Notes under the pieces: model-generated
Told to the model about the DNA's origin: nothing
Seen by the model: the letters and a program-made list of their open reading frames with translations, nothing else
Databases searched by the model: none
Shown here: positions 54,716-63,250 of the stretch, piece after piece
Layout: each line of letters begins with the position of its first letter
How positions within the stretch are numbered: the stretch's first letter is position 1
Translations under genes and position numbers: made by a program
Source: RGIG5050 sp045636065
Lineage (GTDB): Bacteria; Verrucomicrobiota; Kiritimatiellia; RFP12; UBA1067
Length of the DNA: 64,000 nt
Assembly: GCA_045636065.1 (NCBI GenBank)
Contig: JAZTWW010000036.1
Span: 92,559-156,558, forward strand
Direction of reading: 5' to 3'

Positions 54716-56333
54716 ACACCGGCGGCTTGTTGCCTCCCTGCGAATACATTGTGGCGCCGGATTCGGAATCCAGGATCGTGAAGCTCTCCGGGTGGCGGTG
54801 AAGCTCCGAAACGAACGTGAGCTTCGTGTTGAAGCGCGACTGGAGCGCCGCAAGGAGCTTCGAATCCTCCGTCCTCAGGCGGTGCATCACGGCAGGCGAG
54901 ATTACTATCTTCGGCATGAAAGGCCTCTTGTCCGCCTCGGCCTTCTTTAGAAGGGTGGTTAGCTCGCGCTGAAGCTCGATGGAGACCGCCATCGGGCTTT
55001 TCACGAGACCGTGCCCGCTGCACGTGGGGCATGTGGACGAGAGCATCGAGAGGATCGACTCCTCCTGACGCTGGCGGCTCATCTCAAGAAGCCCGAGCTC
55101 GCTTATCTGAAGGACGTTCGTCCTCGCGCGGTCGCGCTTAAGGGCCGCCTTTAAGGCCTTGTATACCTGCTGCTGGTGCTTGCGGCTCTTCATGTCGATA
55201 AGGTCGAGGACGACGAGCCCGCCGATGTTCCTGAGCCTCAGCTGGCGCGCCACCTCCTCGACAGCCTCCAGATTGACCGCGAGAATCGCCTCTTCCTGGC
55301 TTCCCGCCCCCCTGTGGTGGCCCGTATTGACGTCGACGGCTATAAGCGCCTCCGTCTCGTCGATCACCAGGTATCCGCCGCCCTTGAGGTGCACCTGCCT
55401 CTGGAAGGCCTCCTCAAGCTGCCTGTCGATGCCAAAATAGTCGAAGATGTTGTCCGGGCCGTCGTAGCGCCTGAGCTTGTTGCGCGCGCGCCGTGAGATC
55501 TTGCTCGTCACCTCGCGCATCTCCTCGTACGACTTCTCGTCGTCTATGAGGACGGAATCGATGTCCTCCGTGAGCCAGTCTCTGACGACGCGCTCCACAA
55601 GCCCAGGCTCCTGGTAGATGCAGCACGGGGTCCTTCTGGTCTTGATGTTCCCCTGCATCCCGTTCCAGCTTTCGAGGAGATTGCGGAGGTCGCGCACGAA
55701 CGCGCGCGGGCTCGCGCCCTGGCCGACGGTCCTCACGATTATGCCCACGTTGTCCGGGAGCAGCAGCCTGTCGAGGATCTTCTTGAGCCTCTGGCGCTCC
55801 TTCGCGTCGCCTATCTTGCGCGAGACTCCCCTTACGTTCGTGCCGGGCATCATCACCAGATACCGCCCCGGAATCGAGAGGTTCGCCGTTACGCGCGGCC
55901 CCTTCGTCGATATCGGGCCTTTCGTCACCTGCACTATTATCTCCGATCCCGGCGGAAAGCGCTTGGCGATCTCCTCGTTGGAGAGGCGCCCGCTGCGGTG
56001 CTTCTTCTGCGCCTTCTGGGCGTCGTCGTCATCGTCGAGGCAGGCGTCCGCGTCCGGAGTCATGTCCCAGTAGTGGAGGAACGCGTTCTTCTTAAGCCCT
56101 ATATCGACGAACGCCGCCTGGAGGTCGTTCTCCAGATTCTGGACGCGCCCCTTGAAGATGCATCCGACAAGCCTCTCCTCCTCCGGGTGCTCGACCATGA
56201 ACTCCTCAAGACGCCCGTTCTCCATCACGGCGACGCGGGTCTCAAGCGTCTCGACGTTCACCACTATCTCGCGTTTCAGCCGTCCCTTGGACTTGAACGC
56301 GCTCTTAACCTTTTCAATTATCTTTCCGAACAT
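54714..56333 (-). CDS. rng: Ribonuclease G/E family endoribonuclease
   Basis: A 539-residue enzyme that cuts single-stranded AU-rich RNA, for example in 16S rRNA 5' maturation and mRNA decay. Order: N-terminal part, S1 domain (about 50-165, with an Asp-rich insertion DDDDDA), RNase H-like and 5' sensor, and DNase I-like catalytic core. The core has the magnesium aspartates in LIAVDVNTG and VVLDLIDM. The zinc-link CPTCSG dimerises the enzyme, and a small C-terminal domain follows. The long scaffold tail of RNase E is missing, so RNase G fits best. It is the last gene of the mreB-rodA operon, five bases after rodA; E. coli also has rng downstream of mreBCD. Confidence 0.95.
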   Translation of the reverse strand: MFGKIIEKVKSAFKSKGRLKREIVVNVETLETRVAVMENGRLEEFMVEHPEEERLVGCIFKGRVQNLENDLQAAFVDIGLKKNAFLHYWDMTPDADACLDDDDDAQKAQKKHRSGRLSNEEIAKRFPPGSEIIVQVTKGPISTKGPRVTANLSIPGRYLVMMPGTNVRGVSRKIGDAKERQRLKKILDRLLLPDNVGIIVRTVGQGASPRAFVRDLRNLLESWNGMQGNIKTRRTPCCIYQEPGLVERVVRDWLTEDIDSVLIDDEKSYEEMREVTSKISRRARNKLRRYDGPDNIFDYFGIDRQLEEAFQRQVHLKGGGYLVIDETEALIAVDVNTGHHRGAGSQEEAILAVNLEAVEEVARQLRLRNIGGLVVLDLIDMKSRKHQQQVYKALKAALKRDRARTNVLQISELGLLEMSRQRQEESILSMLSSTCPTCSGHGLVKSPMAVSIELQRELTTLLKKAEADKRPFMPKIVISPAVMHRLRTEDSKLLAALQSRFNTKLTFVSELHRHPESFTILDSESGATMYSQGGNKPPV

Positions 56334-56338
56334 GCCTT

Positions 56339-57508
56339 TCAGCTCCTTTCAGCCGTCTGGTTTTTGCCTGAAGTTACATTGACGCTCTGCACCATGCCTA
56401 GCGCCGCCATAAGAACCACAAGAAACGTGCGCCCCGCGCTTATGAATGGAAGCGGAAGCCCCGTTATCGGCATAAGCCCCACGCTCATCGCCACGTTTTC
56501 GTACACGTGGAAGAAGATGAGCGTCGCCACGCCTATCGCAACAAGCCTGCCCCTGTCGTCGCGCGCGTTGAAGGCCGTCCACAGGCACGCTAGAAGAAGC
56601 CCCATGAAAAGGGCCAGCATCATGATCGAACCTGCAAAGCCAGACTCCTCCGCGAGGACGGCGAATATGAAGTCGTTCATCGATACGCTCGGCGGGAGAT
56701 ACCCCATGAGCTTGTGGTCCCCGTTGCCTACCCCCTTGCCGCTGAACGATCCGCTTCCGATGGAGATCTTCGCCTGCTTGAGGTTCCATCCGCTGCCGTA
56801 TGGGTCGGATTCGGGGTTCACGAACGTCCTGAGCCTGTTCACTTGGTGCGGCTTTAAGGGAAGCTTCTCGTAGATGGCGTCGCGCTCCGCCTTGGGAAGC
56901 GTCTCGGCCCTCGCGATCGTGCCTATGAGAAGCCCCGCGCCGACAGCCCCGAGGATGAGAATCGTCACAAGCCCTCTGCGCCAGACGCGCGCTGCAAGGA
57001 GCATCACTATCGCCGACGGCGCAAGGACGAGCGACGTGCCGAGGTCCGGTTCGCGCAGGATGAGAAGGGCGGGTACGCCGATCATCGCAAGCCCTGCCAT
57101 AAGCCCCTTTGCCGTGTATCTCCATTTGGGGCCGTCCTCCGATCCGAAAAAGTGCGCCGTCGCCATTATCACGGCCAGCTTCGCGAACTCGCTCGGCTGG
57201 AAGAACCAGAGCCACCTTTTGCCGCCGAAATGGTCCGTGCCCACCATGAGAACGAGAACCAGGAGGACGAGCGAAATCGCGAACACGGGCAGCGCGGTGA
57301 AATCGAGGATCTTCCTGTAGTCGGTGGCGGCGAGCGCAAAGTACATTATAAGCCCCGCCCCCGCCGTATAGAGATGCTGCACCCAAAGCCCGTGGAAGAC
57401 GGCCGCGCGCGCTTCGCCGGCGCTGTGGATGAATACGCCGCCCATGGCCACAAGCGCCAGGATGCAGATGAGCTGGATGTAGTTGAAGTTCAGGAGGAAA
57501 CGTTTCAT
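56339..57508 (-). CDS. rodA: Peptidoglycan glycosyltransferase RodA (SEDS family)
   Basis: A 389-residue polytopic protein that polymerises lipid II glycan during cell elongation, together with PBP2. Start is ATG 57508, overlapping the mrdA stop; the open frame goes on upstream but within mrdA. About ten transmembrane segments are visible. SEDS landmarks: WFFQPSEFAKLAVIMATAHFF, LREPDLGTSLVLAPSA with the catalytic-loop Asp, YGSGWNLKQAKISIGSG, and LPFISAGRTFLV near the end. It pairs with mrdA, the usual RodA-PBP2 partnership. Confidence 0.96.
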   Translation of the reverse strand: MKRFLLNFNYIQLICILALVAMGGVFIHSAGEARAAVFHGLWVQHLYTAGAGLIMYFALAATDYRKILDFTALPVFAISLVLLVLVLMVGTDHFGGKRWLWFFQPSEFAKLAVIMATAHFFGSEDGPKWRYTAKGLMAGLAMIGVPALLILREPDLGTSLVLAPSAIVMLLAARVWRRGLVTILILGAVGAGLLIGTIARAETLPKAERDAIYEKLPLKPHQVNRLRTFVNPESDPYGSGWNLKQAKISIGSGSFSGKGVGNGDHKLMGYLPPSVSMNDFIFAVLAEESGFAGSIMMLALFMGLLLACLWTAFNARDDRGRLVAIGVATLIFFHVYENVAMSVGLMPITGLPLPFISAGRTFLVVLMAALGMVQSVNVTSGKNQTAERS

Positions 57509-59259
57509 GTCGCGTCTCCCTTCTCGCCGAATACGGCCCTGAGGATGTTGTGCACCTTCGGCCCCGCCGTGAGACCGCCCGAATCGCCCTGCTCTATGAC
57601 GAGCGCCACGGCCACCGTCGGGTTGTCGAACGGGGCGAACGCTATCACCCAGGCGTTCTTCCTTTTGTTTGCGCCGATGCCGCGCTCGGCCGTGCCGGTC
57701 TTCCCTGCGCACTTGACGTTAAGCGGATGCTTCGTACCGTTCTCGTCGAACCTCGTAAGAATGCGCTTTCCCGATCCCGTCTCAACGACATCGCGCATCC
57801 CGAGGCGCACGAGCTGGTATGTGTGGTCGTCGAACTCGAGCGCGTGCACCGGCATGGGTTTCGGCTGCCACTCTTCAAGGTGGTGGAGATACGGGCGGAA
57901 GATGAATCCGCCGTTCGCGAGCGCCATCGTGACGACGGCCATCTGAAGCGGCGTCACCTGGAGCTGCCCCTGGCCGATCGCCGCCTGCATCATCCACGGA
58001 TCGACGCTTCCCGAAGCCTCTCCCCTCAAGTCGATTCCCGTTCTCGACCCGAGGCCGAACTCCTTGGCCGTCGCGCATACGACGTTCGTCCCGGCGACAT
58101 CCGCCAGGTGGAGGAAGAACGGGTTGCATGAATGCTCCAGGGCCGACCTTAAGGCAAGCTCGCCGTGGCCCCAGCGGTTCATGCAGTGCGTCTTCCTGTA
58201 GACGCCCGTGCAGACGTATGTGGCCGTGGGCGGCACTCCGGCGACGCTTGCCGCCATCGCCGTGATCGGCTTGAAGGTGCTCCCTGGCTCGTAGAGGCCC
58301 GAGATCGCGCGGTTTATGAGCGGCTTTGCCGGGTTGTTCGTCAAAGAGGCGTACACTTCGTGCGACATTGAGGGGACCAGGTCATTGAGGTCGTACGACG
58401 GGCTGGATGCGATTGCAAGTACGGCCCCGTCACGAGGATCGAGGACGACGCCCGCGCCGACCTCACCCTCAAGCTCCCTTTCGAGGGCGCGCTGGATCCT
58501 TGCGTCCAGGGTGAGCCTAAGGTCTGGCCCGTCCGTAGGAGCCCTTAGCCTTTCGTCTCCAGATGCGCTGCGCGCGTACCCAAGCGCGTCCACGTTCACG
58601 TGCCTCTCCCCGGGTGCGCCTGCAAGGTAGTCGTCGTAGTAGGCTTCGATGCCGCTACGTCCCTTGAGCTCCCTTTCGAGGAAGTGGTATCTCGACGACT
58701 GCTCGTAGCGATCCTGGCTCGGCATGTCCCTGCCGACATACCCTATCGTGTGGCATGCCAGCCTGCCGAACGGGTATTCCCTCTCCGCGCTCGTCTCGAT
58801 GGAGAAACCGGGATGGAGGAAGGCGTTCTCCTCGAATTTGGCGAGCGCCCCGTCGTCGAGATCCTTGAATACGGCAAGCGGAAGTGCGCTCGCCCTAAGC
58901 ATGTGCGAGAGGACCGTACGCTCAGATGCGCACGGCTCCAGGGCGAGAAAGTCCTTGAGTTTGGTCAGCGCCTTGTAGGCGTTTTCGGCCCGCGTCTCGG
59001 GGTCGCCCCCCTTGAACGCCTCGGGGTGCATCATCACGTTGCGCGAAGGGCGGCAGTCGGCGAGTATGCGCCCCTCGCGGTCGAGAATGCGCCCCCTGAG
59101 CCCGCTCGTTCTGATGCGCCTGGTCGCCTGGGTCTGATGCGCCTCGCGCCACGTGCCGACGTTCGTTATCTGGACGCGCCAGAGCGTCACGGCAAGGACG
59201 AGGAATCCCGTCAGGAACATTCCGGAGAGACCGGCGAGGAAGCGGACAGAGGTTCTCAT
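57505..59259 (-). CDS. mrdA: Penicillin-binding protein 2 (elongasome transpeptidase)
   Basis: A 584-residue membrane-anchored class B PBP that cross-links side-wall peptidoglycan. One N-terminal membrane helix (about 7-28), a pedestal domain with RGRILDREGRILAD, then the transpeptidase domain with all three active-site motifs. These are Ser327-Thr-Phe-Lys330 in EPGSTFKPITA, Ser377-Cys-Asn379, and Lys520-Thr-Gly522 in KTGTAE. The cap block AAIGQGQLQVTPLQMA is also present. Start at ATG 59259 follows the mreD gene with a four-base overlap. Cysteine residues occur near the active site (CTG, CMN), a small oddity. Confidence 0.96.
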   Translation of the reverse strand: MRTSVRFLAGLSGMFLTGFLVLAVTLWRVQITNVGTWREAHQTQATRRIRTSGLRGRILDREGRILADCRPSRNVMMHPEAFKGGDPETRAENAYKALTKLKDFLALEPCASERTVLSHMLRASALPLAVFKDLDDGALAKFEENAFLHPGFSIETSAEREYPFGRLACHTIGYVGRDMPSQDRYEQSSRYHFLERELKGRSGIEAYYDDYLAGAPGERHVNVDALGYARSASGDERLRAPTDGPDLRLTLDARIQRALERELEGEVGAGVVLDPRDGAVLAIASSPSYDLNDLVPSMSHEVYASLTNNPAKPLINRAISGLYEPGSTFKPITAMAASVAGVPPTATYVCTGVYRKTHCMNRWGHGELALRSALEHSCNPFFLHLADVAGTNVVCATAKEFGLGSRTGIDLRGEASGSVDPWMMQAAIGQGQLQVTPLQMAVVTMALANGGFIFRPYLHHLEEWQPKPMPVHALEFDDHTYQLVRLGMRDVVETGSGKRILTRFDENGTKHPLNVKCAGKTGTAERGIGANKRKNAWVIAFAPFDNPTVAVALVIEQGDSGGLTAGPKVHNILRAVFGEKGDAT

Positions 59260-59771
59260 TGCGCCTCCTTTCCGCTTCCCGTGGAAAGCCCGAGCTTCAC
59301 TCCGAGCGGCCCCACGGCTGCGAACGCCAGGGCCCCTATCGGAGAGCCTATGACCATGGCCGCCAGGGCCCTTGAAAGGATCGCGCCCTCGGCTCCCGGG
59401 CTGCCCCAGATGTATAGCCACACTTCTATGAGAGGCGAGACTATCGCAAGTACGAGAAGCCCGAAAACGGCGCCTGCCGGTTCGTCGAGGAAGCTCCGCC
59501 TGACGGCCGTCACCGCCGCCGCCGCGCCTATTATGAAAAGCCCCATCGCCCCGGGCGGAAGCTCTCCGAGGGCATCGGCCATGCAGCCCGCACCTACGAC
59601 GAGCGAGATCCTTGCCGCCTGCGAGAGCCACACCGCCGCGACGCCGGCTACGGCCAAGGTCGCGAGAAGGGGAGGCTTGACGCCTGCGAACTGCGGCGCC
59701 ATGTCCTGGATGGCGGCCGCCGTCACGAGCGAAAGGACGACGAAACAGGTCTGGACGGCGTTAGCTTTCAC
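59256..59771 (-). CDS. mreD: Rod shape-determining membrane protein MreD
   Basis: A 171-residue protein with about five hydrophobic helices and few charged residues, as in MreD, which joins MreC to the RodA-PBP2 complex. Family similarity is weak, as is normal for MreD, but position between mreC and mrdA is decisive. The start is GTG 59771, overlapping mreC by 11 bases. Motif-like part: GAGCMADALGELPPGAMG, in place of the usual Gly-hydrophobic-x-Asp segment. Confidence 0.85.
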   Translation of the reverse strand: MKANAVQTCFVVLSLVTAAAIQDMAPQFAGVKPPLLATLAVAGVAAVWLSQAARISLVVGAGCMADALGELPPGAMGLFIIGAAAAVTAVRRSFLDEPAGAVFGLLVLAIVSPLIEVWLYIWGSPGAEGAILSRALAAMVIGSPIGALAFAAVGPLGVKLGLSTGSGKEAQ

Positions 59772-60597
59772 GGCGGATGAACACGTCCTCCAATCCCGCG
59801 AAGTCGACGGCCGGCGCCACCACCCCTTCGCGTTCGAGTTTCGTTTCGTCTAGGTCCGCTCCATCCGAGAGGTAGCCGATGGCCAGACCTGGAGGGAATA
59901 TCCCACCAAGTCCGCTCGTCACCAGACGAGCCCCCTCCGGCGGCGAAGCTTCCCGCTTCACGTGCCGGAGGCGCAACGGGTTCACAAAGTAGAGCACGTT
60001 CGACGTGCCGTCGTCGAAAACCGTCTGGGATCCCGCCCCTGAAACGATCCCTCTGACGGGACCGTCCTCTTCCGCCGTTTCGATTACGCATGCTATGCGC
60101 ATCGCCGGATCGGATATGAGGCGCACCGTCGCCGTATGGGCGGTCACCTCGCCTACAAGACCCACAAGCCCTTCGGGCGATATCACAGGCGCATTGGGCT
60201 TTATGCCGTCCAGGGAGCCTTTGCCCACGCGGAGAAATCCCCTGACGCCTTCGGTGCCGTTGCGGCTCAGGACGGGTGCCGCCACCCAACTGCCGGCGGC
60301 AACTCCGGGATAGTCCAGAAGCACCCTCAGCCTGGCGTTTTCGGCGGCGAGCCTTTCGTTGTCGTCCCTTACGCATTCGAGAAGGGCGAGGCGATGCCTG
60401 AGTTCGATATTGTCCTTAGCGAGCGAATCGCGCCGCCAGAGGGCGCGCGCCCGAGCGGCGAACCCGCGTTGGAATGCGGCGACGGCCCGCTCCGCCGGGT
60501 ATATGGACTCCGCGGCGATCGCGCGACCGCCCGCAACCCATATGCCGGCGGCCGCCAAGGCCAACGCCAGCGCAATGATGCCTGCAAACTTCTTCAA
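59761..60597 (-). CDS. mreC: Rod shape-determining protein MreC
   Basis: A 278-residue bitopic protein: N-terminal signal-anchor helix (about 5-25), a coiled coil (about 55-95, NIELRHRLALLE, LAAENARLRVLL), and a two-barrel beta domain. The beta domain has APVLSRNGT, FLRVGKGSLDGI, PVISPEGLVGLVGEV and VTSGLGGIFPPGLAIG, all MreC blocks. It activates PBP2 in the periplasm. The start is TTG 60597, with GGAAGGGG about 5 bases upstream; no ATG or GTG gives the anchor. It follows mreB by 30 bases. Confidence 0.94.
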   Translation of the reverse strand: MKKFAGIIALALALAAAGIWVAGGRAIAAESIYPAERAVAAFQRGFAARARALWRRDSLAKDNIELRHRLALLECVRDDNERLAAENARLRVLLDYPGVAAGSWVAAPVLSRNGTEGVRGFLRVGKGSLDGIKPNAPVISPEGLVGLVGEVTAHTATVRLISDPAMRIACVIETAEEDGPVRGIVSGAGSQTVFDDGTSNVLYFVNPLRLRHVKREASPPEGARLVTSGLGGIFPPGLAIGYLSDGADLDETKLEREGVVAPAVDFAGLEDVFIRRES

Positions 60598-60627
60598 GTG
60601 CCCCTTCCGCAGAAGCGGGGGGATCGC

Positions 60628-61662
60628 CTAGTGCCTCTTGTTCTTCGCCAGGAAATCAAGCTCGCCCATGACGACGCCCGTGCCTTCGGCCACCGCCGAA
60701 AGGGGATCCTCTGCGAGGAACACCGGGAGTTTCGTCTCCTTCGAGAGGAGCTTGTCAAGCCCTCTCAGCTGCGACGAGCCGCCGCTCAGGACGATACCCC
60801 TGTCGACAAGGTCGGCCGCAAGTTCCGGCTCGCACCTGTCGAGGGTCGTCCTCACGGCGCTTATGATCTCTTTTACGGGACCTTGTAGGGCGTCCCTTAT
60901 TTCCTGCGAAGTAATCGTCAAAGTCTTGGGCAATCCCGCAACGATGTCGCGCCCGCGTACGTCCATGGACTGTTCTTCGCCCGTGGGGAACGCGGAGCCG
61001 ATTCTGCATTTGATGTCTTCCGCCATGCGTTCACCGATGAGAAGGTGATACGCCCTGTTGAGATAGTTGATGATGCATTCGTCCATCGCGTCGCCCGCAA
61101 ACCTGACGCTATGGGCATGGACGATGCCGGCGAGCGATATGATCGCCACTTCGCATGTGCCGCCGCCGATATCGACGATCATCGAGCCGGCAGGCTCCGA
61201 AACAGGCAGGCCGACTCCGATGGCGGCCGCCATAGGCTCTTCGACGAGGAACACCTCGCGTGCGCCGGCGGCGCGGCCCGCATCCTCCACGGCGCGCTTT
61301 TCCACCTCGGTGATTCCGCTCGGAACTGCTATGACGACACGCGGCCTCAAGTACTTGCTCTTGATGAACCTGACGGGGCAGACCTTCTCGATGAAGTACC
61401 TGAGCATCGCCTCGGTTATGTCGAAATCAGCAATGACGCCGCTCTTCATCGGGCGGATGGCCACGATGTTTCCGGGCGTGCGCCCGAGCATGCGCTTGGC
61501 CTCGTCGCCGACGGCAAGGACCTTCTTCGACCCGTTCTCGATCGCCACGACGCTGGGCTCGCGCAAGACGATGCCCTTGTCCTTCATGTACACGAGCGAG
61601 TTCGCCGTGCCGAGATCGATGCCGATGTCGGTGGAGAAAAGATTTTTCAGTTTTTCAAACAT
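60628..61662 (-). CDS. mreB: Rod shape-determining actin homologue MreB
   Basis: A 344-residue cytoskeletal ATPase that guides elongation. Seen: phosphate 1 loop GIDLGTANSLVY, IAVPSGITEVEKRAVEDAG, phosphate 2 DIGGGTCEVAIISL, SVRFAGDAMDECI and adenosine loop VLSGGSSQLRGLD. It is first in the mreBCD-mrdA-rodA-rng operon. Start ATG 61662; a frame extension upstream overlaps the promoter and is not used. The -10 box ends only six bases before this ATG, so the mRNA is probably leaderless. Confidence 0.97.
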   Translation of the reverse strand: MFEKLKNLFSTDIGIDLGTANSLVYMKDKGIVLREPSVVAIENGSKKVLAVGDEAKRMLGRTPGNIVAIRPMKSGVIADFDITEAMLRYFIEKVCPVRFIKSKYLRPRVVIAVPSGITEVEKRAVEDAGRAAGAREVFLVEEPMAAAIGVGLPVSEPAGSMIVDIGGGTCEVAIISLAGIVHAHSVRFAGDAMDECIINYLNRAYHLLIGERMAEDIKCRIGSAFPTGEEQSMDVRGRDIVAGLPKTLTITSQEIRDALQGPVKEIISAVRTTLDRCEPELAADLVDRGIVLSGGSSQLRGLDKLLSKETKLPVFLAEDPLSAVAEGTGVVMGELDFLAKNKRH

Positions 61663-61668
61663 GCCTAT

Positions 61669-61697
61669 ATTATAGTGTATTTTCGCAAAAGGTTCAA
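61669..61697 (-). promoter_or_regulatory. Sigma70-type promoter of the mre operon
   Basis: On the minus strand TTGAAC (61697-61692), 17-base spacer, TATAAT (61674-61669). The predicted transcription start coincides with the A of the mreB ATG. It lies back to back with the promoter at 61721. Confidence 0.75.
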
Positions 61698-61720
61698 GAG
61701 GATTTTTATTTCCCGCGCTC

Positions 61721-61749
61721 TTGACTCTTTGCCTCATTTTTTGTATAAT
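61721..61749 (+). promoter_or_regulatory. Sigma70-type promoter of the zinc-ribbon gene
   Basis: TTGACT (61721-61726), 17-base spacer, TATAAT (61744-61749). It divides from the mreB promoter; the two -35 boxes are 23 bases apart. AAGGAAGGG precedes the GTG at 61784. Confidence 0.75.
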
Positions 61750-61783
61750 GCCAAAGTTTTTCAGACCAAGGAAGGGTAAAGCA

Positions 61784-62485
61784 GTGAATTTTGTCCAGTC
61801 GCTGATCGAACTTCAGGAGACGGATGCGATAATCCGCGATCTAGAGCGCGAAGCGCGCGATATTCCGCAGCGCAAGGCGCAGGAGACGGCAAGGCTTCAA
61901 GGGGTTAATGCGGATCTGGAGATAGCCCAGAGCCAGCTTGACGCGCAGCTCAAGCGCATAGATGATTGCGGGGTCGAGGCCGAGCGCGCCCGCGAGCGCG
62001 CCCAGCAGCTCAAGATAGCGAGCGCCACGGCGTCCAGCAACAAGGAGCTGATGCAGCAGTCGGCCGAGATCGAGAGGCTTGAGGCCGAGGCGAACGCATG
62101 CGAGCGCCGCGCGGAGGCCCTTGATGCCGATGTCCGCTCCCTGAGGCGGGCCGTTGAAGAGGCCCAGGCCAAGGTCGATGTGGAGAAGGGTGGAGTAGGC
62201 GGTTTCGTGAAGGAGCTCGACGAGCGCCTCGCGGAGGTCGACGAGGAGCTTAAGAGGCTTCAGGTCGAGCGCCGCGAGAAGGCGAACAGGGTTGGCCCCA
62301 GGAATCTTCTCGTCTACGAGCGCCTGCGCACGAAGCGCTGGCCCGTGGTGGTGCGCCTTACGGACGACGACGTATGCGACGGCTGCCATCTCGTGCAGCC
62401 CCCGAGCGTCGCCCAGGCCGTGAAGCACAACAACGACCTCGTGCGCTGCACTATGTGCGGGCGCATACTCTACAGGGAGCTTTGA
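61784..62485 (+). CDS. Coiled-coil protein with C4 zinc ribbon (CT398-like family)
   Basis: A 233-residue protein. About 1-180 is an uninterrupted, Glu/Arg/Ala-rich coiled coil; about 190-233 is a C-terminal zinc ribbon with CDGCHLVQPP and CTMCGRILYREL. This is the architecture of the widespread C4-type zinc-ribbon family (pfam02591), typified by chlamydial CT398. Its function is poorly known; links to RpoN and to nucleic acid have been suggested. Start GTG 61784 was chosen for its ribosome site; the ATG at 61748 overlaps the -10 box. The stop ends only three bases before the RNase P RNA begins, so the two may share a transcript. Confidence 0.88.
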   Translation: MNFVQSLIELQETDAIIRDLEREARDIPQRKAQETARLQGVNADLEIAQSQLDAQLKRIDDCGVEAERARERAQQLKIASATASSNKELMQQSAEIERLEAEANACERRAEALDADVRSLRRAVEEAQAKVDVEKGGVGGFVKELDERLAEVDEELKRLQVERREKANRVGPRNLLVYERLRTKRWPVVVRLTDDDVCDGCHLVQPPSVAQAVKHNNDLVRCTMCGRILYREL

Positions 62486-62487
62486 TT

Positions 62488-62876
62488 TCCTCGATATGCC
62501 GCAGGAGTGACCGGTCGCGCCCCAAAAGGGTGAGGAAAGTCCGGACTCCGCAGGGCGGGGGATCCGGCCGTCAAGGCCGGAAACGCGGTGGCAAACGCCG
62601 CGGATGGCAAGCGCAGCAGAAAGGATACCGCCTCCCTTCGGGGAGGTAAGGGTGAAATGGCGGTGCAAGAGACCACCGGGACCGGAGCGAAAGCAGGTCT
62701 GCAAGGCAAGCCCTCCCCGGAGCAAGATCAAATAGGGGGATGAACGGACGGCCCGTCCGGCTCGCGCCTCACGGCGCGATGAATCCCCGGGTTGATTGCT
62801 TAGATGAATGATCGGAGTTCCCCCGAAAGGGGGGATGAACAGAATCCGGCTTATTCGCACTGCGGCATATCGAGGT
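62488..62876 (+). ncRNA. rnpB: RNase P RNA, bacterial class A
   Basis: The catalytic RNA that trims tRNA 5' ends. Universal parts are present in order: GAGGAAAGTCCGG at 62532-62544 (P4 5' side), GGAGCAAGATCAAATAGGG near 62719-62737, and ACAGAATCCGGCTTA at 62839-62853 (P4 3' side). The P1 helix is perfect: 62489-62504 (CCTCGATATGCCGCAG) pairs with 62860-62875, and TTTTTT follows, so P1 doubles as the terminator stem. Length of about 388 nt is normal. I see no convincing own promoter in the 100 bases before it; it may be processed from the zinc-ribbon transcript. Confidence 0.95.
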
Positions 62877-62881
62877 TTTTT
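62860..62881 (+). terminator. Terminator formed by the RNase P RNA P1 3' arm and T-run
   Basis: The 3' arm of P1 (62860-62875) is followed by six T (62876-62881). The paired arm lies 356 bases upstream at the 5' end of the same RNA, so pairing would have to form late. Confidence 0.5.
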
Positions 62882-62924
62882 CATTTTTCTGGGCTTTTGA
62901 CGGGGTGTATCAAACCTCTCGATC

Positions 62925-62998
62925 TGGGGACTGTCCCCAACCAAACTTCGCCCCACTGGGGACAGTCCCCATTGGACTTCAAGTGGGGACTGTCCCCA
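62925..62998. repeat. Cluster of three REP palindromes
   Basis: Copies of the 15-base near-palindrome TGGGGACTGTCCCCA: 62925-62939 (plus orientation), 62957-62971 (inverted, ACAGT centre), and 62984-62998 (plus). Alternating orientation at 32 and 27 base spacing is the layout of bacterial interspersed mosaic elements. A fourth copy lies at 63952-63966. Such repeats go with RAYT transposases, and one is next door. Confidence 0.85.
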
Positions 62999-63033
62999 TC
63001 TTGCGCAAAAATCGACATGCGGCGATTTTGTGC

Positions 63034-63062
63034 TTGAAGATGCCCACGAAGTGTAGTACAAT
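63034..63062 (+). promoter_or_regulatory. Sigma70-type promoter of the RAYT gene
   Basis: TTGAAG (63034-63039), 17-base spacer, TACAAT (63057-63062). The leader before ATG 63251 would be about 180 bases and carries the small hairpins noted above. Confidence 0.5.
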
Positions 63063-63250
63063 ATGCGGCGTTCGGCGGGAAAGTGTATCGAATAAATTGA
63101 AACGGACAGTTAGCCAATCAATTGGCAAGCCGGGTGTCAATCCCATTTCGGGATCGGCATCATCTCTCGTATCAGCGCCGGACGCCCTCACGTCTGCGCA
63201 TAACCGGCCGTCTGCCCCGCATTCGGCCAAAACTGCAGAAAGGGGGCGTT

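Larger units (their letters stand above)
62877..63250. other. Gene-free REP-rich stretch before the RAYT gene
   Basis: About 370 bases hold three REP palindromes (62925-62998), a promoter (63034-63062), the inverted repeat GCCAAT-CA-ATTGGC near 63113-63126, and a small ATCCC/GGGAT hairpin near 63141-63152. I see no convincing gene; frames open here have no ribosome site. Confidence 0.6.

Noticed and set aside
62925..62998. REP cluster as a short CRISPR array
   Set aside because: The repeats are 15-base palindromes in alternating orientation with unequal short spacers and no cas genes; REP/RAYT explains them.
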